A stretch of DNA of 64,000 nucleotides, taken from positions 422,666 to 486,665 of the forward strand of contig NZ_BSTC01000006.1 in NCBI RefSeq assembly GCF_030269305.1. Reading direction: 5' to 3'. The notes below the pieces were generated by a model. The model was not told the DNA's origin. It saw nothing but the letters and a program-made list of their open reading frames with translations, and did no database searches. Below are positions 44,163-52,050 of the stretch, piece by piece. Position numbers and translations under genes: made by a program. This stretch comes from Kineosporia sp. NBRC 101731 (GTDB lineage: Bacteria > Actinomycetota > Actinomycetes > Actinomycetales > Kineosporiaceae). Position 1 is the stretch's first letter; each line of letters begins with the position of its first letter.

Positions 44163-44513
44163 GTGGCGAGTGGCAACGCTATCCGCGGTAGCCGAGTTGG
44201 CGCCGGGCCGATGGGAGAGGCGGAGCGGGGCGACACGGCCCCCAGGTTCCGCGTTTCCTACTGGTGCGCGAACAAGCACGAGACCAAGCCGAGTTTCTCG
44301 GAAGAGGCGGGTGTGCAGCCCCCGGAGACCTGGGACTGCCCCCGTTGTGGTTTCCCCGCAGGGCAGGACCGCACCACGCCGCCGTCGCCGCCCCGCAACG
44401 AGCCTTACAAGACGCACCTCGCGTATGTGAAGGAGCGTCGCAGCGATGCGGACGGCCAGGCGATCCTGGAAGAGGCTCTGGCCTCTCTGCGGGCCCGCCG
44501 GATCATTCGCTGA
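44163..44513 (+). CDS. rbpA: RNA polymerase-binding protein RbpA
   Basis: Protein of 116 residues that stabilises open complexes with the principal sigma factors in actinobacteria. The central zinc-ribbon-like domain has YWCANKHE and WDCPRCGFPAG; the basic linker and sigma-interaction domain follow (NEPYKTHLAYVKERRSDADG and the AILEEALASLRARR helix). GTG start with AAGGAGAGG. Found only in Actinomycetota, so it fixes the phylum. Confidence 0.97.
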   Translation: MASGNAIRGSRVGAGPMGEAERGDTAPRFRVSYWCANKHETKPSFSEEAGVQPPETWDCPRCGFPAGQDRTTPPSPPRNEPYKTHLAYVKERRSDADGQAILEEALASLRARRIIR

Positions 44514-44534
44514 GATTCCGCGAATTCAGGCACT

Positions 44535-44573
44535 GACGATCGGCTTCCGGCATCACGCCGGGAGCCGATCGTC
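44535..44573 (+). terminator. rbpA terminator hairpin
   Basis: GACGATCGGCT (44535-44545) pairs with AGCCGATCGTC (44563-44573), extended inward by TCC/GGG; a short T run follows. It isolates the following damage promoter from rbpA readthrough. Confidence 0.75.
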
Positions 44574-44601
44574 GTTTGGCGCTGGGCGGTGGTTCCAGAA
44601 C

Positions 44602-44623
44602 TGTCGGTGGCCGGGGGCATGAT
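44602..44623 (+). promoter_or_regulatory. RecA-NDp-like DNA-damage promoter of the LLM oxidoreductase
   Basis: TGTCGGTG (44602-44609), 8-nt spacer, CATGAT (44618-44623; first T replaced by C). ATG at 44631 follows after 7 nt, exactly the geometry seen at uvrA, uvrB, uvrC and polA. Confidence 0.65.
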
Positions 44624-44630
44624 GTCGGTC

Positions 44631-45548
44631 ATGACCTCGACTGCTGAGAACACCAGTGCGACACCGCCCCGTCTGGGAATCGCCTTCGTGCCGGTCGTTC
44701 CTCCCGAGCGTTTCCGCTCCGTGGTCCGGGCCGCCGAGGAATCGGGGCTGGACGAGCTGTGGGTCTGGGAGGACTGCTTCAAGGAGAGCGGGGTCGCCAC
44801 TGCTGCAGCGGCCCTGGCCTGGACCGAGCACATCCGGGTCGGCATCGGCCTGATGCCTGCCCCCCTGCGCAACGTGGCGCTCACGGCGATGGAGATCGCC
44901 ACCCTGTCCCGGATGTTCCCCGGTCGTCTCATGCCGGGTGTCGGTCACGGTGTGCAGGACTGGATGGGACAGGTCGGCAATCGCCCGGCCTCGCCGCTCA
45001 CCCTGTTGCGGGAGTACTCGACCGCGCTGCGCCGGTTGCTGCACGGCGAGAAGGTCACCGTGGACGGCACGTACGTGAAACTCACCGACGTTGCGCTGGA
45101 CTGGCCGCTGAGCCCCGTGCCGCTGTTGTATGTCGGTGGTGAGGGCCCGAAGACGCTGACGCTGACCGGCGAGGTCGGTGACGCCACGATGCTCAGCTGG
45201 GCCGGCGACGACGAGTCGATCCGCCGACGGGTGCAGCTCGTGCGCGACGGCCTGGGAACCGAGGCCAAGGCCGGTGCGCTCGCCCCGCACGAGATCACGG
45301 TCGGGCAGATTGCGGCGACCGGTCCCGACGCTCAGGCCCGGGTGGACGCCGAACTCCCGGTCTGGGGGCGCTCGCCGGGGCCCGGCGACGGGGTGGCCGG
45401 CGACGCGGCCACGATCGCGGCCGACGTGCTCCGCCTCGGTGCTCTGGGCTGCACCACGGTCATCCTGCAGCCCACGTCCGACGAGCCCGACCTCGAGGGT
45501 TTCATCCGCTTCCTCGGCCAGGAGGTGCGGCCGTTACTGGCGGGGTGA
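44631..45548 (+). CDS. LLM-class (luciferase-like) flavin-dependent oxidoreductase
   Basis: TIM-barrel protein of 305 residues. RLGIAFVPVVPPERF, AAEESGLDELWVWEDCFKES, HIRVGIGLMPAPLRN, GRLMPGVGHGVQDWM and VPLLYVGGEGPKTL are typical of F420- or FMN-dependent luciferase-like enzymes; the GXGHGV loop and PLSPVPLLYVGG resemble the F420-dependent group. Cofactor and substrate are not proved. The start codon is set by the promoter spacing; the in-frame reading from 44589 crosses the promoter. A damage-type promoter is unexpected for this family. Confidence 0.85.
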   Translation: MTSTAENTSATPPRLGIAFVPVVPPERFRSVVRAAEESGLDELWVWEDCFKESGVATAAAALAWTEHIRVGIGLMPAPLRNVALTAMEIATLSRMFPGRLMPGVGHGVQDWMGQVGNRPASPLTLLREYSTALRRLLHGEKVTVDGTYVKLTDVALDWPLSPVPLLYVGGEGPKTLTLTGEVGDATMLSWAGDDESIRRRVQLVRDGLGTEAKAGALAPHEITVGQIAATGPDAQARVDAELPVWGRSPGPGDGVAGDAATIAADVLRLGALGCTTVILQPTSDEPDLEGFIRFLGQEVRPLLAG

Positions 45549-45599
45549 CTCATGGTCGTGTCTGATGCCGCCGAACGGGTGGGGGTCGCTCATGAGGCT

Positions 45600-46358
45600 T
45601 CAGCTGGCGGAGGCCCAGTAGCTGCCGTACTTCAGGGCCAGCGCCTCGGCCTGGGCCGTGGTGAGGAGGCGGGGGGACCGGCCGGAGGTGAGGAGGGTCA
45701 GCTTGCAGGCTTCCTCCAGTTCCACGGCGGCGTTCATAGCGGCTGACAGGGTGGGCTGGGCCACCACCGATCCATGATTGGCCAGCAGCGCCGCCCGGAA
45801 GGGGAGGTCGAGGGCCTCCAGTTCCTCGGCCTGGGCGATGTCGCCGGGCGGGGCATAGCCGATGAGGGGGGTCTGGCCCACCCTCATCACGAAGTACGGC
45901 GTGATCGGGGCGACAGCGCTGGCCTCGGACCAGGGGGTGAGACAGGCGGCCGCGACGGCGTTCACACTGTGCAGGTGTACCACCGCGCCGGCGTCGGGGG
46001 CGCGGCGGTAGAAGGCCCGGTGCAGGGTGAACTCCTTGGACGGCTTCGGGCCCTCCAGATGCTTTCCGGACAGGTCCAGCACTGCCAGGCGGGCGGGGTC
46101 GAGCGCACCCATCGACTCGTTCGTCGGGGTGATCAGCATCCGGTCACCGACGCGCACGCTGATGTTGCCCGACGTGCCCGGACTCAGGCCGAGTTCGACC
46201 AGCCGACGGCCGGTCTCGACCAGTTCGGCCCGGGCCGTGGCCTCGTCCGGCGCCGTCTGCCCCGGCGCCGTCTGCCCCGGCGCCGTCTGCCCCGGTGCTG
46301 TCTGCCCCGGTGCTGTCCGCCCCGGTGCTGTCGTCCCGTCCGGCCGCACACTGCTCAT
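45600..46358 (-). CDS. otnC: Class II aldolase/adducin family protein, OtnC-like decarboxylase
   Basis: Zinc enzyme of 252 residues of the fuculose-phosphate aldolase family. GLSPGTSGNISVRVGDRMLI, LHRAFYRRAPDAGAVVHLHS (zinc His) and LLANHGSVV are the family motifs. Next to an OtnK-type kinase such proteins are 3-oxo-tetronate 4-phosphate decarboxylases giving dihydroxyacetone phosphate; the assignment rests on context. The N-terminus has five tandem TAPG(R/Q) units not found in the family. It overlaps the kinase gene by 4 nt. Confidence 0.8.
   Translation of the reverse strand: MSSVRPDGTTAPGRTAPGQTAPGQTAPGQTAPGQTAPDEATARAELVETGRRLVELGLSPGTSGNISVRVGDRMLITPTNESMGALDPARLAVLDLSGKHLEGPKPSKEFTLHRAFYRRAPDAGAVVHLHSVNAVAAACLTPWSEASAVAPITPYFVMRVGQTPLIGYAPPGDIAQAEELEALDLPFRAALLANHGSVVAQPTLSAAMNAAVELEEACKLTLLTSGRSPRLLTTAQAEALALKYGSYWASAS
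46257..46331 (-). repeat. 15-bp tandem repeat encoding TAPG(R/Q) x5
   Basis: Five near-identical 15-bp units in the 5' end of the aldolase-family gene. The unit length is a multiple of three, so copy number can change without altering the frame. Confidence 0.9.
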
Positions 46359-47602
46359 GCCAGCACCGCCCAGGCCCCGCTCATCAGATCCTCGTCCCCG
46401 AAATTGCCCGACTTCAACAGTAGATTCATCACCCGTCCGCGCGAGTCGCCCTGTGTCCAGGTCACTCCCGCGGCGACCGGCTGGCCGATCACGAGTTCCC
46501 GCACGTTCAGGGCCGAGACCACGGCCCCGGAGGTCTCGCCGCCGGCCACGATCATCTGGCGGCAGCCGGCGTCGGCGAACTCCGCCGCCAGACGGGACAG
46601 GGCCCGCTCGACCAGGTCCGACGCCGGAACCTCGCCCGGCGCCGCCGGTTGCACGTCCGACAGTTCCCCGACCGCGTAGACGAGCACCGGCTTCTCGCCG
46701 TCCTGCTGCCACTCCTGCACGGCCCAGGCCCGTAGCCCGGCCATGGCACCCTCGAAATCCGCGCGCAGCGCGGCGATGTCGAGCCGACGATGCGGCATCA
46801 GAGCCTGGGCGTGCGCGATCTGGCCCCGGGTGGCCGCCGACGCACTGCCGGCGAGCACCGCCTTGGGTCCGCCGTGGGCGGACAGCCGGACGGGCGGTGA
46901 CCCCGGACCACTGAGACCGAGCACCAGGCCGGAACCTCCGGTGATCAGCGGAAGGTCGCTGGTGGCGGCGGCGATGCGGACCAGATCGTCCTCGGTCTCG
47001 GCGTCCACGACCACGGCGACCACCTCGTCCCCTGTTCGCAGGGACTCCAGAGCGCTCCGCAGGTCGCCCGACCGCACCGTCTCCAGACCGACCTGCGCGA
47101 CGCTCGCCGTGCTCTGCGCGGCGAGCAGTCGGGGTACGTCCGCATCAGTCATCGGGGTGAGCGGGTGGTGACGCATCGGACTCTCGCCCAGAGGTGTGCC
47201 GTGCACGTACAGCTGACCGTCGACGACCGTGCGGCCGGCGGCGGGGAACGAGGGCACCACGACGGTGAGCGAGGTACCCAGATCCGAGGCCAGGGCGTCG
47301 AGGATCGGCCCGATGTTCCCTGCCGGCGTGGAGTCGAACGTCGAGCAGTACTTGTCGTAAATGCGCGTGGCACCCATCTGGCGCAGTCCGCGCAGCGCGT
47401 TACGGCTCGCCGCCACGGCTGCCGACGGTTCGATGGTGCGGGTCTTGAGAGCGATGACGACCGCGTCGGCCTGGTCGGGCAGAGCGGTCAGCCGCTCGTG
47501 GCTGGGTACGCCGATCGACACCACGGTGCGGAAACCGCGGGCGACCAGCGCCATCGCCAGGTCAGTCGCGCCGGTGAAGTCATCGGCCAGGGCGCCGAGC
47601 AC
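46355..47602 (-). CDS. otnK: Four-carbon acid sugar kinase family protein (OtnK-like, former DUF1537)
   Basis: ATP-dependent kinase of 415 residues. The N-terminal substrate domain begins VLGALADDFTGATDLAMALV, with TRIYDKYCSTFDSTPAGNIG and VVVPSFPAAGRTVVDGQLYV; the C-terminal nucleotide domain has IVAGGETSGAVVSAL. OtnK phosphorylates 3-oxo-tetronate. GTG at 47602 is preferred because GGAGGG lies 4 nt before it and the family starts exactly at this point; the reading from TTG 47629 has no ribosome site. Upstream of, and coupled to, the OtnC-like gene. Confidence 0.87.
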   Translation of the reverse strand: MLGALADDFTGATDLAMALVARGFRTVVSIGVPSHERLTALPDQADAVVIALKTRTIEPSAAVAASRNALRGLRQMGATRIYDKYCSTFDSTPAGNIGPILDALASDLGTSLTVVVPSFPAAGRTVVDGQLYVHGTPLGESPMRHHPLTPMTDADVPRLLAAQSTASVAQVGLETVRSGDLRSALESLRTGDEVVAVVVDAETEDDLVRIAAATSDLPLITGGSGLVLGLSGPGSPPVRLSAHGGPKAVLAGSASAATRGQIAHAQALMPHRRLDIAALRADFEGAMAGLRAWAVQEWQQDGEKPVLVYAVGELSDVQPAAPGEVPASDLVERALSRLAAEFADAGCRQMIVAGGETSGAVVSALNVRELVIGQPVAAGVTWTQGDSRGRVMNLLLKSGNFGDEDLMSGAWAVLA

Positions 47603-47631
47603 GCGTCCCTCCAGAAGTCGCTGAGACAATG

Positions 47632-47668
47632 TGTGAAAGTACGTTACATCAGTTGACGCTTATGTGAA
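47632..47668. promoter_or_regulatory. Direct repeats, candidate DeoR-family operator
   Basis: TGTGAA occurs at 47632-47637 and again at 47663-47668, 31 bp apart (about three helical turns), between the divergent kinase and dehydrogenase genes; the second copy is in the spacer of the promoter at 47653. A DeoR-family regulator is encoded at the end of this locus. The link is inferred. Confidence 0.4.
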
Positions 47669-47681
47669 TCGTGGTTAGCGT
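47653..47681 (+). promoter_or_regulatory. Sigma-70 type promoter of the SAF-dehydrogenase operon
   Basis: TTGACG (47653-47658), a 17-bp spacer, and TAGCGT (47676-47681), giving a leader of about 60 nt before the ATG at 47749. Confidence 0.6.
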
Positions 47682-47748
47682 CTCGCCACACCTCACCGTC
47701 GAGGCCCAACACCCTCGGCGGCCCGAACGACCTTGGTTAGGAACACCA

Positions 47749-49103
47749 TGAACCTCGGGTTGCTGCTGTCCCAGCACGAACCGGCTGTCGTCCGCTACGC
47801 CCTCTCCGGGGCAGGCGGCGGCTTCGGTCGCACCCTTCTGGCCCAGACCCTTCTCATCGACGCCCTGCGCCCCTCGCTGCTGTGCGACGTCGACGTCGAG
47901 AAGGTGCACGCGCTGTGTGTCGAGCTCGGCTACGACGACCTGGCGATCTGCCGCACCGCTGACGAGGTCCGGAACGCCACCGCCGCGACCGTCATCGTCC
48001 CCGGCGCCGATCTTCTCGACCCCGAGCGGTACGACGTCCTCGTCGAGGGCACCGGCAGCCCGGCCCACGGATACCGGATGGCCCGTGCCGCCCTGCTGGC
48101 CGGCCGTCATGTCGCGATGGTCAGCAAGGAGGTCGACTCGGTCACCGGTGTCGAACTGGCCCGGGTCGCAGCGGAGAACGGTGTGGTCTACACCCCCGCG
48201 GACGGCGACCAGCCCGCGAACCTGCTGTCCCTGGTCAGCTGGGTCCGCACGCTGGGCCTGGAGATCGTCGCGGTCGGCAAGTCCGGTGAGTACGACGTGG
48301 TGCTGGACGGCGAGGAGATCCGTTACCTCGACACCACGATTGCTGCGGGTGACCTGCCGAACTTGATGACGCTCGGCACCAGTGCCGGTGAGACGCTCAC
48401 GAAGAGGGCGCAGACGGTCCGGGAGCTCAAGCTCAGGGCGGCCGCTGACCCCTGTGAGATGGCTGTCGTCACCACCCACGGCGGTTTCGTCCCCGACACC
48501 GAGTCGATGCACTACCCGCTGGCCCGGATCAGTGAGCTGGCCGACATCTACGCGCTGCGCGAGGACGGCGGCATCCTGTCGAAGACCGGTGTGGTGGACG
48601 TCTTCACCGTGCTGAGGAGGCCCGACGAGGCGAGCTTCGGTGGGGGTGTCTTCGCGATCGTACGCACGGGTGACCCGGAGACCTGGAAGCTGCTGGAGGG
48701 CAAGGGGCACGTGGTCAGCAGGAACGGCAAGTACGCCTGCCTGTACCTGCCCTATCACGTGATGGGTGTGGAGACGCCGGTCTCGCTGCTCGCGGCGGTA
48801 CGGCTGGGCATTGGTTCGGGTGTCGCCGCACCGCGCCAGAACGCGGTGATGGCGGGGCGGGCGCGGACCGACCTGGCCCGGGGCACCGTGCTGCACATGG
48901 GTGGCCACCACCACGAGATCGACGGTGTGGAGCCAGTTCTCCTGCCCACGACCGAAGCTCCGCAGAACACGGCGCCGTTCTACCTCGCCGCGCACACCAC
49001 CCTGGCGCGGGAGGTGCGGGCCGGCGAGCTGATCACGTTCGAGGACCTGGCCGACGCGGACGCCGACCTGGTCGACGCCTACACCCGGGGTCTGCGCGCA
49101 TGA
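47749..49103 (+). CDS. NAD(P)-binding dehydrogenase with C-terminal SAF domain (homoserine-dehydrogenase-like)
   Basis: Protein of 451 residues. The N-terminal Rossmann motif is YALSGAGGGFGRTLLAQ (residues 17-33), followed by DVDVEKVHALC and VLVEGTGSPAHGYRMARAAL, as in COG4091 predicted homoserine dehydrogenases. The C-terminal part (AGRARTDLARGTVLHMGGHH and LAREVRAGELITFEDL) is a SAF domain. These proteins are known from sugar-acid and polyol gene clusters. Here it is divergent from OtnK/OtnC-like genes and overlaps a GntP permease gene by 4 nt, so it probably oxidises the transported acid sugar or a related intermediate. Confidence 0.78.
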
Positions 49104-50452
49104 GCTCCGAGATCGTCTCCCTGCTCTGGGCGTTCGCGGCCGTCGTCGTGCTGATCCTGATGATCACGCGGGCGAAACTGAATCCGTTCCTCGCCCTGTC
49201 GATCACCGCGATCGCGCTCGGCCTGGTCAACGGCCTCACCCCGGGTGAGGTGATCGACGCGTTCAAGGACGGCGTCGGTGCCATCCTCGGCGGTACCGCC
49301 CCGACCATCGGTCTGGGCGTCATCCTCGGCAGTCTGCTGCTCGGCTCCGGCGGTGCGGACAAGATCGTCGACTCGTTCCTCGGTCAGCGCCCGGTCGCCT
49401 GGATCCCGTCGCTGATCTGCGTCGCGGCCGTGATCATCGGTCTGCCGCACCTGTTCGACGTCAGTTTCGTGATGCTCGCGCCGCTGGTCTACACCGTGGC
49501 CCGGCGCCGCAACGTGCACCTGCTCTGGGTCGGTCTGCCGCTGGCCTCCGGCCTCTACGTGTCGCACGGGCTGCTGCCTCCGCACCCGTCACCGACCGCC
49601 GCGGTCAGCGCCTACGGGGCCAACACCGGTCTGACCATCGCCTACGGTCTGATCATCGCCGTGCCCACGGCCATCGTCTGCGGTCCGCTGTTCACCCGGT
49701 TCGCCCGGCGCTGGTTCGGACCGGCGCCGGACCTGGACGGTGGCCCGGCCCCGGTCACCGACGTGGAACCGGAACGGCCGGGCCACCCGGTCTCCCTGGC
49801 CCTGAGCCTGATCTCGGTGCTGATGCCGCCGGTGCTCATGCTCATCGGCACGATCGGCACGGCGAACACCGCCGAGGGCACCGCCCCCTACAACGTGTTC
49901 GAGGCATTCAACGACTCGATCATCTCGCTGCTGGTGGCGGTGGTCTTCGCGTTCTTCGCCCTGGGCCGGCGCAGCGGTTTCTCCGCCGGCCAGCTGCAGA
50001 AGATGTCGGGCAAGGGTCTGGCCGCCGTCGGCCCCATCATCCTGATCCTGGGTGCGGGCGGCGCGCTGAAGCAGATGTTCACCGCCACCGGGGTGGATGC
50101 GATCATCGCCGACCACGCCGGCAGCTGGTCGATCCCGGCCGTGGTACTGGCTTGGGTCGTCGCCGCGCTGCTGCGCATCTGCCTGGGCTCGGCCACGGTC
50201 GCCACCACGGCCGCCACCGGCATCGTGGCGCCGCTGCTGGCTGCCGACCCGACCCTGTCACCGGAACTGCTGGTGCTGGCCACAGCCTCCGGATCGGTGA
50301 TGCTCTCGCACGTCAACGACTCCGGGTTCTGGCTCTTCAAGGAGTACTACCAGCTCAGCGTGAAGCAGACGTTCCGCACCTGGACGCTGATGCTCAGCAT
50401 CCAGTCGCTGATCGGTCTGGCCGGTGTGGTGGTACTCAGCGCGGTGATCTGA
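49100..50452 (+). CDS. GntP-family sugar-acid permease
   Basis: Inner-membrane protein of 450 residues with about 12-14 membrane segments. GGTAPTIGLGVILGSLLLGS, PHLFDVSFVMLAPLVYTVAR, HGLLPPHPSPTAAVSAYGA and SVMLSHVNDSGFWLFKEYY are hallmark GntP motifs. The family takes up gluconate and related acids with protons. The locus suggests a four-carbon (tetronate) or similar acid. ATGA overlap with the upstream dehydrogenase gene indicates coupled translation. Confidence 0.93.
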   Translation: MSSEIVSLLWAFAAVVVLILMITRAKLNPFLALSITAIALGLVNGLTPGEVIDAFKDGVGAILGGTAPTIGLGVILGSLLLGSGGADKIVDSFLGQRPVAWIPSLICVAAVIIGLPHLFDVSFVMLAPLVYTVARRRNVHLLWVGLPLASGLYVSHGLLPPHPSPTAAVSAYGANTGLTIAYGLIIAVPTAIVCGPLFTRFARRWFGPAPDLDGGPAPVTDVEPERPGHPVSLALSLISVLMPPVLMLIGTIGTANTAEGTAPYNVFEAFNDSIISLLVAVVFAFFALGRRSGFSAGQLQKMSGKGLAAVGPIILILGAGGALKQMFTATGVDAIIADHAGSWSIPAVVLAWVVAALLRICLGSATVATTAATGIVAPLLAADPTLSPELLVLATASGSVMLSHVNDSGFWLFKEYYQLSVKQTFRTWTLMLSIQSLIGLAGVVVLSAVI

Positions 50453-50468
50453 TGGACTGGGCGACAAC

Positions 50469-51272
50469 ATGTCCGAGGAACTCATCGAAACCCCGCTGAT
50501 CCCCGACCAGCGCCGTGAGCTGCTGCTGCGGCACCTGCAGCGCGAGCGCGTGCTGTCGGTGCACCAGCTCACCGACCTGCTCGAGGTGTCGCACATGACC
50601 GTGCGCCGCGACATCGCGACCCTCGAGCGGGAGGGCCGGGTCGTGCCGGTGCCCGGCGGTGTCCGCATCGCCGGGGCCACCCGGCACCTTCAGGCCGAGG
50701 CCTCACGTCACGACAAGGCCATGGTCGAGCCGGCCGGCAAGGCGGCCATGGCCGCCCGCGCCGCAGCCGAGGTGCTCACCGACCGGATGACCGTGTACCT
50801 GGACGCCGGCACCACGCTCGCCCAGCTCGTGCCGCACCTGGTGCAGCTGAGCGGGATGACGGTCGTCACGAACGATTTCGCCGTCGTCGACGAGCTGCTC
50901 GCGTCGGAGGCCGACCTCGAGGTGATTCATGTCGGGGGTGCGGTCGATCGACAGAACCGTTCCAGCGTCGGGGTTCTGGCCACCGCGATCCTCGAGCGGA
51001 TCGCCCTGGACGTGGCCTTCATCTCCAGCAGCTCGTGGGATCTGCGGCGTGGTGTCACGACGCCCTACCCGGACAAGGTCGCCGTCAAGCAGGCCGCGAT
51101 GGCCAGCGCTACCGAATCGGTGCTCGTGACGGGCAGTTCCAAGTACGGGAGGTTCGGCATGTACCGGGTCTGTGAACTGCCGCAGCTGTCGCTGGTGGTC
51201 ACGGACTCCGGTCTGGACCCGGCCGATGCACAGGCTGTTCGCGAGGCGGGCGTGAATCTGGTGCAGGCCTGA
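50469..51272 (+). CDS. DeoR/GlpR-family transcriptional regulator
   Basis: Protein of 267 residues. The N-terminal helix-turn-helix is LLRHLQRERVLSVHQLTDLL and SHMTVRRDIATLEREGRV (about residues 17-57), then a C-terminal sugar-phosphate sensor of the ribose-5-phosphate isomerase-like fold (VYLDAGTTLAQLVPHL, VTNDFAVVDELL). Likely senses a phosphorylated intermediate of the acid-sugar pathway and represses both divergent operons. It is 16 bp after the permease. A 17-bp tandem duplication covers its last codons and stop. Confidence 0.9.
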   Translation: MSEELIETPLIPDQRRELLLRHLQRERVLSVHQLTDLLEVSHMTVRRDIATLEREGRVVPVPGGVRIAGATRHLQAEASRHDKAMVEPAGKAAMAARAAAEVLTDRMTVYLDAGTTLAQLVPHLVQLSGMTVVTNDFAVVDELLASEADLEVIHVGGAVDRQNRSSVGVLATAILERIALDVAFISSSSWDLRRGVTTPYPDKVAVKQAAMASATESVLVTGSSKYGRFGMYRVCELPQLSLVVTDSGLDPADAQAVREAGVNLVQA

Positions 51273-51286
51273 ATCTGGTGCAGGCC
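51253..51286. repeat. Perfect tandem duplication, 17-bp unit, across a stop codon
   Basis: TGAATCTGGTGCAGGCC occurs twice head to tail (51253-51269, 51270-51286), followed by a third TGA. The first copy encodes the final residues NLVQA of the DeoR protein; the stop TGA is the first triplet of the second copy. Confidence 0.95.
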
Positions 51287-51292
51287 TGAAAA

Positions 51293-51329
51293 CCGGGGCC
51301 GCGCTCCCCTCCGACCTGCACGGCCCCGG
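51293..51329. terminator. Terminator hairpin between convergent genes
   Basis: CCGGGGCCG (51293-51301) pairs perfectly with CGGCCCCGG (51321-51329) between the DeoR gene and the convergent DUF899 gene. Confidence 0.7.
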
Positions 51330-51335
51330 CCGGTC

Positions 51336-52001
51336 TCAGTACTCGTCGTGCGGGCGCCACCACTCGTAGGGCGGTGTCTGCGGCCAGCCCTCGGGGGAGT
51401 TCTCCCAGGTCTCGGACCGTCCGTAGGGCGCCAGATCCATCATGTTGAAGTCGAACCGCATCCGGTCCGCACCCCGCTGGGTGGTGAAGTACGTCTGGAA
51501 GACGCCGGCGGGCGTCTTCAGGAACACGCTCAGCCCGAACCCGTCGCCCGCGCCGCAGTCGGCACTGAACGATGTCTGAGCAGAGGACGCGTACGGGAAC
51601 TCCCAGCCGAACCGTTCCCGCAGGGTGTGGAGACGTTCGAGGGGCATGTTCGAGACCATCCACCAGCTGATGTCGCGCTGGTTCAGGTGCTCGAGCCGGG
51701 GGACGTTGTCCATCATCGATGCGCACCCGAAGCACAGGTGGTCGGGGCCGGCGTCCATGTACTGGTAGACGACCAGCTGGGAGCGGCCCAGGAACAGGTC
51801 TTCCAGCCTCAGCGGTCCGTCCGGGCCGGCGAAGGTGTACCCGGCCATTGCCACCATCGGCAGGCGCCGTCGCCGGGCGGCCAGGGCGTCGAGCGCCCGG
51901 GTCAGCTTCTTCTCCTCGGTCAGCAGCTCACCGAGCGCCCCCTGCCACTCCTCGCGGGAGACCACCGGGGGTGCCGGGGGATCAGGTCGTGTCGTGGTCA
52001 T
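51336..52001 (-). CDS. DUF899 family protein (thioredoxin-like)
   Basis: Protein of 221 residues. VVSREEWQGALGELLTEEKK, LEDLFLGRSQLVVYQYMDAG, HLCFGCASMMDN (CxxC-like CFGC) and RDISWWMVSNMPLERL are characteristic of DUF899, a thioredoxin-fold family sometimes described as dithiol-disulfide isomerase-like. No reaction is established. Single gene, 49 bp downstream of the GGDEF gene on the same strand, so possibly co-transcribed. Confidence 0.82.
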   Translation of the reverse strand: MTTTRPDPPAPPVVSREEWQGALGELLTEEKKLTRALDALAARRRRLPMVAMAGYTFAGPDGPLRLEDLFLGRSQLVVYQYMDAGPDHLCFGCASMMDNVPRLEHLNQRDISWWMVSNMPLERLHTLRERFGWEFPYASSAQTSFSADCGAGDGFGLSVFLKTPAGVFQTYFTTQRGADRMRFDFNMMDLAPYGRSETWENSPEGWPQTPPYEWWRPHDEY

Positions 52002-52050
52002 ACGGGTTCAGACCGTGGGTGTGGGCAAAAATCATCGGGCGACGACCCGA

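Noticed and set aside
50552..50580. TGTCGGTG inside the DeoR-family gene
   Set aside because: The box matches, but no TANNNT-like -10 lies 8 nt downstream (CACCGA instead) and it is inside coding sequence.
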